25,139 nucleotides of DNA from Chloroflexi bacterium UBA4733 (GTDB lineage Bacteria > Chloroflexota > UBA4733). Below are positions 7,511 to 14,189 of the stretch, piece after piece. The stretch's first letter is position 1, and each line of letters begins with the position of its first letter. The stretch lies in the NCBI GenBank assembly GCA_002404055.1, contig DHIZ01000378.1, positions 1-25,139 on the forward strand. The letters run 5' to 3'. Made by a program: the position numbers and the translations under genes. The notes under the pieces are model-generated. The model was not told the DNA's origin and did not search any database. It saw nothing but the letters and a program-made list of their open reading frames with translations.

Positions 7511-8660
7511 CGCGGACGATGTTCACGAACTGGGAAGCCACCACCGGCCAGGCGAGGTTTTCCCCAAAAGCACGGGCGCGTGCGGCGTACCCGGCACGGA
7601 GCGCCTCGTCGCCCAGCAATGTGTCCAGCGCCTGCGTGATGGCTTCGCTGCTGGCAAAGGACACCAGCGTGCCCCGGCCCTCCGCCAGCGCGCTGCGCGC
7701 GTAGACATACGGCGTGGAGACCACACACTTGCCCGCGCTGAGGGCATAGGTCAGCGTGCCACTGCTGATCTGCGTCTCGTCCAGGTAGGGCGTCAGATAC
7801 ACATCGGTGGCAGCAAGGTAGTCGCCGATCTCTTGGTCCGAAAGGTAGTGGTCGACGAAACGAACGTGTTCGGAGAGTCCCAGACGCACCACCAGTTCGC
7901 GCAGCGCCGGCATGAAGGTCTCCGGTTCGGCTGGGTGCGGACGGCCAAGGAGGAGGTAGAGCAGGTTGGGGTAACGCCGCACGAGCGGCGGCAGAGCGCG
8001 GATCGCGTAGTCCAGTCCTTTGAAGCGGGTGAGCAGGCCGAAGGTACTGACGACCAGCCTACCCTCCAAGCCCAGTTCGCTTCTGGCCACTGCCTCGCGG
8101 CCGATGGGGAAACGGGGGGCGCCATGCCAGATCACGCTCACCTTTTCGGCCGGCACGCCACACGTATTAATCAAGAACTCTCTCGCCTCGGGGACAAACG
8201 TCACGACGTGCGCGGCGCGGCGGGCCATCTCCCCGGCGATACGAACCCGATTCTCGCGGTTAAAGCTGGAGCGCGTCAACGGCACGGAGTGCAAAGTGAT
8301 GATGGCAGGAATGAGCAAACAATCGAGGAAGTGCAACACGAACTCACCGTCGAAGCCGCCCCAGATACCGAACTCGTGCTGAATATTCACCGCGTCGGCC
8401 CCGCAAGCGTTGGCGTAGGCCGCGACACGCTCCAGGCTACTCAGTTCTTCCTTCTGGATGCGCTGCCGCACGACCCACTCGTAGCTGAAATGATCCTCCG
8501 GATCATCGATCGCTGCCACCCGGTAATCGGTACGGCCATCGCCTTCCACGATACCGAGCAGCAGGTCGTGGGTATAGGTGCCGATACCGCAGGCTTTGGG
8601 CGGGTAGGTGCTCACCACCAGCAGCTTCAGCGACGGCAGCAGCGACGGCTCCGTGGACAT
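7458..8660 (-). CDS. Glycosyltransferase family 4
   Basis: GT-B glycosyltransferase of 400 residues. The N-terminal domain opens LLVVSTYPPKACGIGTYTHD (about 13-32), the donor-side loop typical of GT4 mannosyl/glucosyl transferases; NIQHEFGIWGG (about 95) is a common motif of the same subgroup; the C-terminal domain has VSTFGLLTRFKGLDYAIRAL and DETQISSGTLTYALSAGKCV, the nucleotide-sugar-binding region where the first acidic residue of E-x7-E is placed. No membrane segment is seen. The start is firm: a strong AAAGGAGGT lies 7 nt before ATG at 8660. It is first of a two-gene leftward unit with the GT4 at 6314-7510 and is divergent from the methyltransferase at 8776. Acceptor and product cannot be read from sequence. 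Confidence 0.9.
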   Translation of the reverse strand: MSTEPSLLPSLKLLVVSTYPPKACGIGTYTHDLLLGIVEGDGRTDYRVAAIDDPEDHFSYEWVVRQRIQKEELSSLERVAAYANACGADAVNIQHEFGIWGGFDGEFVLHFLDCLLIPAIITLHSVPLTRSSFNRENRVRIAGEMARRAAHVVTFVPEAREFLINTCGVPAEKVSVIWHGAPRFPIGREAVARSELGLEGRLVVSTFGLLTRFKGLDYAIRALPPLVRRYPNLLYLLLGRPHPAEPETFMPALRELVVRLGLSEHVRFVDHYLSDQEIGDYLAATDVYLTPYLDETQISSGTLTYALSAGKCVVSTPYVYARSALAEGRGTLVSFASSEAITQALDTLLGDEALRAGYAARARAFGENLAWPVVASQFVNIVRGVVAGTSLAVGAGATAQ

Positions 8661-8688
8661 TCGTAGAGACCTCCTTTAACCCAGTCAC

Positions 8689-8706
8689 ACCGATAGCCAA
8701 ATCGGT
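8689..8706. promoter_or_regulatory. Small inverted repeat in the divergent intergenic gap
   Basis: ACCGAT-AGCCAA-ATCGGT, a perfect 6-bp dyad, lies in the 115-bp gap between the leftward glycosyltransferase and the rightward methyltransferase, just upstream of the glycosyltransferase ribosome site. It could be an operator or a leader hairpin. Evidence is only the symmetry. Confidence 0.3.
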
Positions 8707-8775
8707 CGGCCCGATGCCATCCATGGCACAATTCCTGCCCTGCTTCACCGACAATCAGCGATGAGGAGGGCGCGC

Positions 8776-9675
8776 ATGGATGCCGCCGGCACACGCACCT
8801 ATTATGCGACGGTCGCCCCATTCTATGACAGCGAACTGGCGACGCGCGACGACCTGCCATTCTGGCACACGCTAGTCGCTACCTGGAGACCGCGCAGCAG
8901 CGTCGAATACGGTTGCGGCACCGGCAGGGTAGCCATTCCCCTCGCCCGGCAGTGCGCGCAGTGGGGCGGCAGCATCACCGGCCTCGACCTCTCCCCGGCA
9001 ATGTTGCGACTGGCCCGCCTGCACTGGCAGCAAGAGCGTGGCGACGCGCCCGGCGGGCGCGGGGGAGGCCCTCTTCCGGCTCGCACCGCTCGCCAGGTTT
9101 CCTCCATGCCTGGAGGAAACCGGTCCGGCACTGCCGGGGACGGTCGCCCTCCAGCGTTGCTGCTGTACGCTGCCGATATGCGCCAAGCTTCCCTGAGTCA
9201 TCCAATAGATCTGGCGCTCTTCGCCGATGACCCCCTGACCCACCTTGCACATGACGACGACTTGGCCGCGTGCTTTCGGCGGGTAGGAGCGCATCTGCGA
9301 CCCGGCGGCCACCTCGTCGTGGAGGCTTCGCTCCTCCCGCCGGAGGCACGCGGCCAGTCCGAACCGGTGCTGTTGCGCAACCAATGCACCGTGCAGACCC
9401 CTGGCGGCAATGTTGTTGTTGACCAGCAGCGTCGCATCGACCCGCTGCGTGGCATTGCAGACGTGGTGTACCGCTATCACCCGCCGGACGGGGACGAGCA
9501 AATCGGGAGTGCCGTCACTGAAGCCCGCTTCGTCGCCCACTACCTTGATCTTGAATGCCTGGCGGCACTCTTCCAGCTGGCGGGCTGCCGTATGGAAGAA
9601 CGTTGGGGCGATTTCCATTTCCACGCACTCGCCGGCGATTCCGCCATGGCGCTTTGCACCGGCACTAAAGAATAA
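8776..9675 (+). CDS. Class I SAM-dependent methyltransferase
   Basis: Rossmann-fold methyltransferase of 299 residues. The SAM loop is VEYGCGTGRVAIPLA (about 40-54), followed by GLDLSPAMLRLAR (motif II, about 67-79), LFADDPLTHL (motif post-II) and HLRPGGHLVVEA (motif III). The C-terminus YHPPDGDEQIG ... HYLDLECLAALFQLAGCRMEERWGDF is typical of small-molecule methyltransferases of unknown substrate. ATG at 8776 is chosen since AGGAGG ends 6 nt before it; the in-frame ATG at 8761 overlaps that ribosome site. Odd point: between motif II and the next strand (about residues 88-128) is a Gly/Pro/Arg-rich insert encoded by DNA containing a perfect 11-bp hairpin. It stays in frame, so the gene may still work. 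It is divergent from the GT4 pair and converges on DAHP synthase. Confidence 0.85.
   Translation: MDAAGTRTYYATVAPFYDSELATRDDLPFWHTLVATWRPRSSVEYGCGTGRVAIPLARQCAQWGGSITGLDLSPAMLRLARLHWQQERGDAPGGRGGGPLPARTARQVSSMPGGNRSGTAGDGRPPALLLYAADMRQASLSHPIDLALFADDPLTHLAHDDDLAACFRRVGAHLRPGGHLVVEASLLPPEARGQSEPVLLRNQCTVQTPGGNVVVDQQRRIDPLRGIADVVYRYHPPDGDEQIGSAVTEARFVAHYLDLECLAALFQLAGCRMEERWGDFHFHALAGDSAMALCTGTKE
9096..9121. repeat. Palindrome inside the methyltransferase coding sequence
   Basis: Perfect stem GGTTTCCTCCA - TGCC - TGGAGGAAACC (11 bp, 4-nt loop) within codons for the Gly/Arg-rich insert. Weaker complementarity seems to extend outward on both sides. It interrupts the normal spacing of methyltransferase motifs, suggesting a palindromic insert tolerated in frame. 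Confidence 0.65.
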
Positions 9676-9677
9676 TA

Positions 9678-9701
9678 GGGCCGCGACTGCGGTCACGGCC
9701 C
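9678..9701. terminator. Hairpin between convergent genes (repeat family copy B)
   Basis: GGGCCG and CGGCCC pair around a 12-nt centre that itself can fold as CCGC-GACT-GCGG. The hairpin sits 2 nt after the methyltransferase stop and 12 nt from the DAHP synthase stop, a natural place for a two-way terminator, though no T-run is present on either side. Its core GGGCCGCGACTGCGGTC is the same as in the repeats at 6037-6224 and 16553-16660. Confidence 0.5.
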
Positions 9702-9713
9702 CACCGCCGGGGA

Positions 9714-10820
9714 TCACCCGCGCCGCGCACGCACCGCCGCCGCCACCTCCCGCAACACCGGCACGGTCATATCCCAGCCCATACATGAGTCGGTGATGCT
9801 CTGGCCGTAGACGAGTTGCGCCTTGTCGACAAGTTCCTGGCGGCCGTCAACCAGGAAACTCTCCATCAGCAGCCCGATGATGCCGGCCTCGCCGCCTGCC
9901 ACCTGTTCGGCGATGTCGTGGGCAATCGCCGGCTGGCGACGATAGTCCTTGTCGCTATTGCCGTGACTGGTGTCGATCATGAGCCGCGCCGGCGAGTTGT
10001 CTTTGCGGAGGGCTGCTAGCGTCTTCTGGACGCTAACCGCGTCGTAGTTCGTGCCGCTGCGCCCGCCGCGCAGGATGACGTGGCAGTCGGCATTGCCGCG
10101 GGTGGTGACAATTGCCGCCTGCCCTTGGTCGGTCACGCCCAAGAAACTGTGCGGGTAGGCGGCCGCGCGCACCGCGTCGATCGCCATCTGCACGCCGCCA
10201 CCGGTGCCGTTCTTGAAGCCAACCGGCATAGAGAGGCCGGACGCCAGTTCCCGGTGGACCTGGCTCTCCGTCGTGCGCGCGCCGATGGCGCCCCAGGTGA
10301 CGGTGTCGGCGAAGAACTGCGGGGAGATCGGGTCCAGGAACTCGCAGCCGGTGGGCATGCCGAGCGCGACGAGGTCGAGCAGGTGGCGACGGGCCAGATG
10401 CAGGCCCTCGTTGACGGCGTAGCTGCCGTCGAGGTGCGGGTCGTTGACCAGTCCTTTCCAGCCCACCGTGGTGCGCGGCTTCTCAAAGTAGACACGCATG
10501 ACGATCAAGAGGTCGCCCGCCAGCTCGTCGGCCAGCGCCTTCAGGCGCCGAGCGTAGTCGAGGCCGGCCAGCGGATCGTGAATGGAACAGGGACCGACGA
10601 CGACGACCAGCCGGTCGTCCTCGCCGTTCAGGATGCGCACCACCGCTTCGCGCGCCTGGCCTACGGCTGCAGCGCCAACCTCCGGCAAGGGCAGGTCGGC
10701 CAGCAACTGTGCCGGGGGCGTCAGTGCCCGAATACTATCTACACGCAAATCTCGAGTCCTGGTCATCCAGGGCCGCCCCACGGTGGCCGGTTCTTCCAGT
10801 GTCTTCACAGACTCCAGCAT
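9714..10820 (-). CDS. aroG: 3-deoxy-7-phosphoheptulonate (DAHP) synthase, class I AroFGH type
   Basis: Joins phosphoenolpyruvate and erythrose 4-phosphate to DAHP, the first step of the shikimate pathway, in the cytosol. The sequence aligns by eye along nearly all of E. coli AroG/F/H: GPCSIHDP (metal ligand Cys78), RVYFEKPRTTVGWKGL (PEP site), GARTTESQVHRELASGLS, PVGFKNGT, DTSHGNS (His286), MESFLVDG (Glu320) and SITDSCMGW (Asp344), so all four metal ligands are present. The segment after GFKNGT reads GGGVQ rather than the usual DG(T/S). Length 368 is close to the family's 350. ATG at 10820 is used; an in-frame ATG at 10766 (MTRTRDLR) gives an N-terminus closer to E. coli. Neither has a clear ribosome site. 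Which aromatic amino acid inhibits it cannot be told. A promoter lies at 10956-10984. Confidence 0.93.
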   Translation of the reverse strand: MLESVKTLEEPATVGRPWMTRTRDLRVDSIRALTPPAQLLADLPLPEVGAAAVGQAREAVVRILNGEDDRLVVVVGPCSIHDPLAGLDYARRLKALADELAGDLLIVMRVYFEKPRTTVGWKGLVNDPHLDGSYAVNEGLHLARRHLLDLVALGMPTGCEFLDPISPQFFADTVTWGAIGARTTESQVHRELASGLSMPVGFKNGTGGGVQMAIDAVRAAAYPHSFLGVTDQGQAAIVTTRGNADCHVILRGGRSGTNYDAVSVQKTLAALRKDNSPARLMIDTSHGNSDKDYRRQPAIAHDIAEQVAGGEAGIIGLLMESFLVDGRQELVDKAQLVYGQSITDSCMGWDMTVPVLREVAAAVRARRG

Positions 10821-10955
10821 CTACCAATCGCGCCCATCACTGCCGCACACGGCATCACTCAACGCTTTACGACGAAGCACGTAGCCAGAACAAAGGCATG
10901 CTCATTCAGCCGATCCCCTCTGGAGCGACCCATGCCATTGTAAGGCCACATGTTC

Positions 10956-10984
10956 AGTGTAGCAAGGCGCTGCCAACACGGCAA
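10956..10984 (-). promoter_or_regulatory. Sigma-70-type promoter upstream of DAHP synthase
   Basis: On the minus strand TTGCCG (10979-10984) and TACACT (10956-10961) are separated by 17 bp; each matches 4 of 6 consensus bases. It would give a leader of about 130 nt before ATG 10820, containing TGCCG-TGTG-CGGCA near the gene. No leader peptide with runs of aromatic codons was recognised. The rest of 10821-11112 shows nothing else I can name. Confidence 0.45.
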
Positions 10985-11112
10985 GGGACCCAGGGCCGCG
11001 GCCAGGGCCTTTGCATTACCCGAGTGTGCGGCTCTGTTTGGGAGGCAAGAGTAGAAGGGAGGGGTGATCGTGGATCGGCGCTGGACGAGCGCTGACCCTC
11101 TGGTAGAACGGG

Positions 11113-11185
11113 AGCTGCCGGTGGGACTCGAACTCACGACCATCTCATTACAAGTGAGGCGCTCTACCAACTGAGCTACGGCAGC
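11113..11185 (-). tRNA. tRNA-Thr (anticodon TGT)
   Basis: A 73-nt cloverleaf on the minus strand: acceptor GCTGCCG/CGGCAGC, D arm GCTC-AGTTGGTA-GAGC, anticodon loop CTTGTAA with TGT, T loop TTCGAGT, discriminator T. It reads ACA codons for threonine. CCA is not encoded (CCC follows the discriminator). Two stem irregularities are visible: a C-A pair at the top of the anticodon stem (27-43) and an A-C pair in the T stem (52-62). These are unusual for a housekeeping tRNA but the fold is otherwise sound, and a good promoter precedes it. Confidence 0.93.
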
Positions 11186-11202
11186 CAGGGGACGACTCTG
11201 CC

Positions 11203-11232
11203 ATTATAAGGCCGAATCGGTGCGGACGGCAA
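11203..11232 (-). promoter_or_regulatory. Promoter of tRNA-Thr
   Basis: On the minus strand TTGCCG (11227-11232) and a perfect TATAAT (11203-11208) are 18 bp apart, placing the start of transcription about 11 nt before the mature tRNA 5' end. The -35 hexamer is identical to that proposed for the DAHP synthase gene. Confidence 0.6.
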
Positions 11233-11251
11233 TTCGGCGCCGCCGCATCTG

Positions 11252-11257
11252 CTATGC
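11252..11257 (+). promoter_or_regulatory. Probable -10 element of the 11265 gene
   Basis: TATGCT lies 7 bp before the ATG at 11265, the position expected of a -10 box if transcription starts at or next to the start codon (leaderless mRNA). No ribosome site and no convincing -35 were seen. It forms a divergent promoter pair with the tRNA-Thr promoter. Confidence 0.35.
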
Positions 11258-11264
11258 TGTGGCT

Positions 11265-12017
11265 ATGACCACATTTCAGTATGACCTTGGTGATGCCAGC
11301 GCGCCGCGCGGCCACGCCTTGCTGCTCTTTCGCTCCGACAAGGGCGACAACGGCGTCTGGGTCACGTACCTGGTCGTACCGCCGATTGTTATGGACTTCG
11401 CCAAATACCTGCCGCCGATGCTGGCGTCTCTTGCGCCGATGGCGAGTATGGGCGGCAGCAACGCGGTGCCGATGCCGCCGGTGCCGGAACGCATGGACTC
11501 GGTCGCCGCGGTAAGGCGACTTGCCATGGCACGTGGTGACGACCTCCTCGACGCCGGTACCGTTGACGTGGCCGCCCTCGACCGCATGATGCTGGCCACG
11601 GCGGAAGTCGCCCAGCGTTATCACGATGCCTACGTCAGCCACCTGCGGACGATTCCGGAGCCGGCGACGCCGCTGCAGGTGATCTCACAGGTCGACGAGG
11701 ACGTGGCGATCTATCGCGCCCTGTCGGAAGGCGAGTTGCTCTCCGAATTGAGCAAGCTGGTCGGCAAACTGCGCTATGCTGCGGTTAGTTCAGACCCTTT
11801 TCTCTCCGAAGAGGCCAAACACCAGATCCATGCCATTGGCTCGCTCCTGCCGCCCAAGTACCGCATCGACGAGTTACTGGCGGCCGCCCAGGACCATGGC
11901 GAGCGGGCCGACCGCCTGACGGAACTGCGCATGGACCGCTGCTACAAGCTCTTCCGCGAAGAGTACGAAGCGTTGCCGGCACTTGAAGCGCAAATCCGCG
12001 AGTTACGGGCTCCCTGA
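11265..12017 (+). CDS. Hypothetical protein, unknown function
   Basis: A 250-residue soluble protein I do not recognise. The N-terminal half is beta-rich and hydrophobic (FQYDLGD, HALLLFRSDKGDNGVWVTYLVVPPIVMDFAKYLPPML) with a Met/Pro-rich stretch (SMGGSNAVPMPPVPERMD, about 63-81). The C-terminal half is helical and charged (LLSELSKLVGKLRYA, RADRLTELRMDRCYKLFREE). No signal peptide, metal motif or nucleotide-binding motif is visible. ATG 11265 is preferred to the longer frame from 11220, whose extra 15 residues are Arg-rich and overlap the promoter region; there is no ribosome site, fitting a leaderless transcript. Third-position GC and length argue for a real gene. Its end overlaps the convergent glycosyltransferase by 15 bp. 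Confidence 0.75.
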   Translation: MTTFQYDLGDASAPRGHALLLFRSDKGDNGVWVTYLVVPPIVMDFAKYLPPMLASLAPMASMGGSNAVPMPPVPERMDSVAAVRRLAMARGDDLLDAGTVDVAALDRMMLATAEVAQRYHDAYVSHLRTIPEPATPLQVISQVDEDVAIYRALSEGELLSELSKLVGKLRYAAVSSDPFLSEEAKHQIHAIGSLLPPKYRIDELLAAAQDHGERADRLTELRMDRCYKLFREEYEALPALEAQIRELRAP

Positions 12018-14024
12018 CGTGGCTGCCGTCGGCAGGGCAACCGACACCAGGACGTGATCGCCGCCGACGACCTGGGGGCCGGTTGCTTGGAGCCGCTGAC
12101 CAGTACCGATATCGTAAATGCCGATCTCCAGCCGCAAGGGACCACCTGTTCCCGACGGCAATGTGATCGGATACGGGTCAGCCAGACGCGCACCCGGCGT
12201 CCAGATTGATGTGTGCTGCGTCCCGCCCAGCGGCTCACCATCGTGCTGGGCCAGCACCGTCCCGTCGGCGCGCAGCACGTGGACGAACATGTGCAGGTTG
12301 GTGCTGCTCCGGCCCAACACCTGCCAGAAAAGGGTGACGGATAGCGATGTTCCAGTGCGCTGCCACGTCAACCCGCTCAATCTGGCGATGCTCTGGAAGC
12401 GATCATCCAGCGCCACCTGCGGAGCGCCGCCCACAGGGGTCGAGAACTGGTAGAGGGTGATGCCGCCCAGATAAGGCGTCGAACTCTGTTGACGGAAGAG
12501 TTGCTGGAGCGCCGGCGGCACCATGCCCTGGGGATCATCGAAGCTCTGATGCCCGTAGATCAGCCAGACACGTGGCGCCACGCCAACGAGTGCAGGTAAA
12601 CGGGCGATGTCTGCCGCTTCCTCCGGGGGCTCCAGGACGCCGCTGGAGAACAGGTCCACCGGCAACCCGTGCTCCTGCAAAGGCGGCCCCTGGTAGTAGT
12701 AGTCAAAGGCGAGTTGCAGCCAGGAGCCGCTGAACAGCACAAGGTCGCCCGCGCGAGCATGCGCAGCGACGTAGCGTGCCGGTCCCTGCCAGTCCTCTGT
12801 CGTGGCATAGCGATAGTAGGTGTCCAGACCGGCCCATTGGAAGGCACACCAGATCGCCGCCACCGGCAGGATCAGGCCAGGTCCGGGCAGGGCCAGCATG
12901 CCGGCCGCCAGTAATGGTAGTCCGCCCGCCAGCGAATCCAACAGCGAGCGATCCAGGTACACCGGGGAAACGCGGCTCACGGCCAGCGCGCCAAGGTGGG
13001 GCAGGAGGAAGGCGCCCAAGAGCAGCCAGCGACTCTGTGGATCGCCTTCAGAGGAACGCTCGGAAGTTGCTTCATTGCCAGCTTGTACCGTGCTGATGGA
13101 TATGCCGATCGTTGCCCTCTCGCGGCGACTGAGAGCGGGAAGACGCAGGAAGCCCCAGAGCATCAGCAGTCCCACCGGCAGCAGTAGCCAGGGGCCGGCC
13201 GGGCTGAGCGGCCCGGCGCCCCGGCCGGCGGCCAGCGTCGGCTCATCGACATTCGCTGCGAACGTAAGCAGGGTGTTGATCACCCTTGGCAGGTCCGGCG
13301 GAGGAAGCCAGAAGCGATGGTTGATGCTGCCGAACTGGTGCAGTATGGAAGGCAGCCAGACGGACCAGCCGGCGCCAACGATCAGCAGCGCCAGGATAGC
13401 CGACCGCAAGGCTGCGCCTCGCACCAGGTACAGCACGTAGAGCGCCTCCGCGGCAGGAATAAACACGCCCTCGGTGTACGTGTACAAAAGCGCCAGTGTC
13501 GTCACCACAAAGACAGCCCAGCGACCGCCGCCGCCCGCTTCCAGGGCGCGCAGCAGGGTCCAGAGCGACAATACGCTGAGCAACACGAAGAGCGAGTACA
13601 TGCGGCCATCCTGGCCATACTGCACAAGTACCGGCGAGAGCGCAAACAGCAGCGCGCTGAGCAGTCCACAGCGCCGCCCAGCCACAGTGCAGCCCAACAG
13701 GTACGCCGCTCCGACCGTCAGGGTAGAGGTGAGCGCAGGGAAGAGGCGCACCCAATACGGGTCGTGACGCGGCAGGAGCCAGAAGTGGAGCAGTAGGTAG
13801 AAGAGCGGCGGGTGCGTATCGACCGTTTGTAGAACGGTGACGAGCTTAGGGATCGCCTGGCGCGCCACCCAGATGCTGAACGCCTCATCGATCCAGATGC
13901 CGCGCTGCGCTGTGACCAGATCGTGGAGACGCAGCGCGAGGGCCAGCGCCAGTGCTGGGATGAACAGCCATGCCTCTACAGAGACTGATGCGAGCCACCG
14001 CCTGGCCCGAATGGAAGTAAGCAT
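12003..14024 (-). CDS. GT39/PMT-like multi-pass membrane glycosyltransferase
   Basis: Integral membrane GT-C-type glycosyltransferase of 673 residues, of the kind that uses a polyprenyl-phosphate sugar outside the membrane. Close to the N-terminus is a first hydrophobic segment (WLFIPALALALALRL), then the catalytic-loop motif GIWIDEAFS (Asp46-Glu47), and VDTHPPLFYLLLHFWLL (about 68-84). About ten hydrophobic segments follow up to residue 400, then a soluble region with SGSWLQLAFDYYYQG and a C-terminal beta-rich domain (WQRTGTSLSVTLFWQV, FVHVLRADGTVLAQHDGEPL) ending near 670. The frame is open to 14126, but upstream codons lie in a palindromic repeat, so ATG 14024 is chosen despite lacking a clear ribosome site. 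It is next to a secreted glycosidase; both may act on surface glycans, though no coupling is visible. Confidence 0.85.
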   Translation of the reverse strand: MLTSIRARRWLASVSVEAWLFIPALALALALRLHDLVTAQRGIWIDEAFSIWVARQAIPKLVTVLQTVDTHPPLFYLLLHFWLLPRHDPYWVRLFPALTSTLTVGAAYLLGCTVAGRRCGLLSALLFALSPVLVQYGQDGRMYSLFVLLSVLSLWTLLRALEAGGGGRWAVFVVTTLALLYTYTEGVFIPAAEALYVLYLVRGAALRSAILALLIVGAGWSVWLPSILHQFGSINHRFWLPPPDLPRVINTLLTFAANVDEPTLAAGRGAGPLSPAGPWLLLPVGLLMLWGFLRLPALSRRERATIGISISTVQAGNEATSERSSEGDPQSRWLLLGAFLLPHLGALAVSRVSPVYLDRSLLDSLAGGLPLLAAGMLALPGPGLILPVAAIWCAFQWAGLDTYYRYATTEDWQGPARYVAAHARAGDLVLFSGSWLQLAFDYYYQGPPLQEHGLPVDLFSSGVLEPPEEAADIARLPALVGVAPRVWLIYGHQSFDDPQGMVPPALQQLFRQQSSTPYLGGITLYQFSTPVGGAPQVALDDRFQSIARLSGLTWQRTGTSLSVTLFWQVLGRSSTNLHMFVHVLRADGTVLAQHDGEPLGGTQHTSIWTPGARLADPYPITLPSGTGGPLRLEIGIYDIGTGQRLQATGPQVVGGDHVLVSVALPTAATSGSP

Positions 14025-14046
14025 GTTGTGGATTGCGGATTTCCGT

Positions 14047-14144
14047 CCGTAGGGGCAGGCCCCCGTGCCTGCCCTGTCTGCGGCGCGAACAATGAGCCGC
14101 GTCTGCCACGCAAGCAGGGCAGGCACGGGGGCCTGCCCCTACGG
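14047..14144. repeat. Perfect 29-bp inverted repeat
   Basis: Arms 14047-14075 and 14116-14144 are exact reverse complements over 29 bp, starting CCGTAGGGGCAGGCCCCC, with a 40-nt loop and further imperfect pairing inward (TGCG/CGCA). Shorter self-complementarity exists within each arm (GGGGCAGGCCCC). It lies between two leftward genes and would form a very strong RNA hairpin. It looks like a dispersed, non-coding palindromic element. Confidence 0.85.
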
Positions 14145-14189
14145 CTAGTCAGAGTATTGCGCCAACGTGCGCATTTCGCCAACCGAGCC

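Noticed and set aside
7245..8666. 473-codon forward ORF
   Set aside because: Antisense to the two glycosyltransferases, which have clear motifs and a strong ribosome site on the minus strand.
10080..10943. 287-codon forward ORF
   Set aside because: Antisense to DAHP synthase, whose catalytic residues are all present.
14025..14126. N-terminal extension of the GT39 gene to 14126
   Set aside because: Those codons lie in the perfect palindrome, and the first membrane helix follows naturally from ATG 14024.
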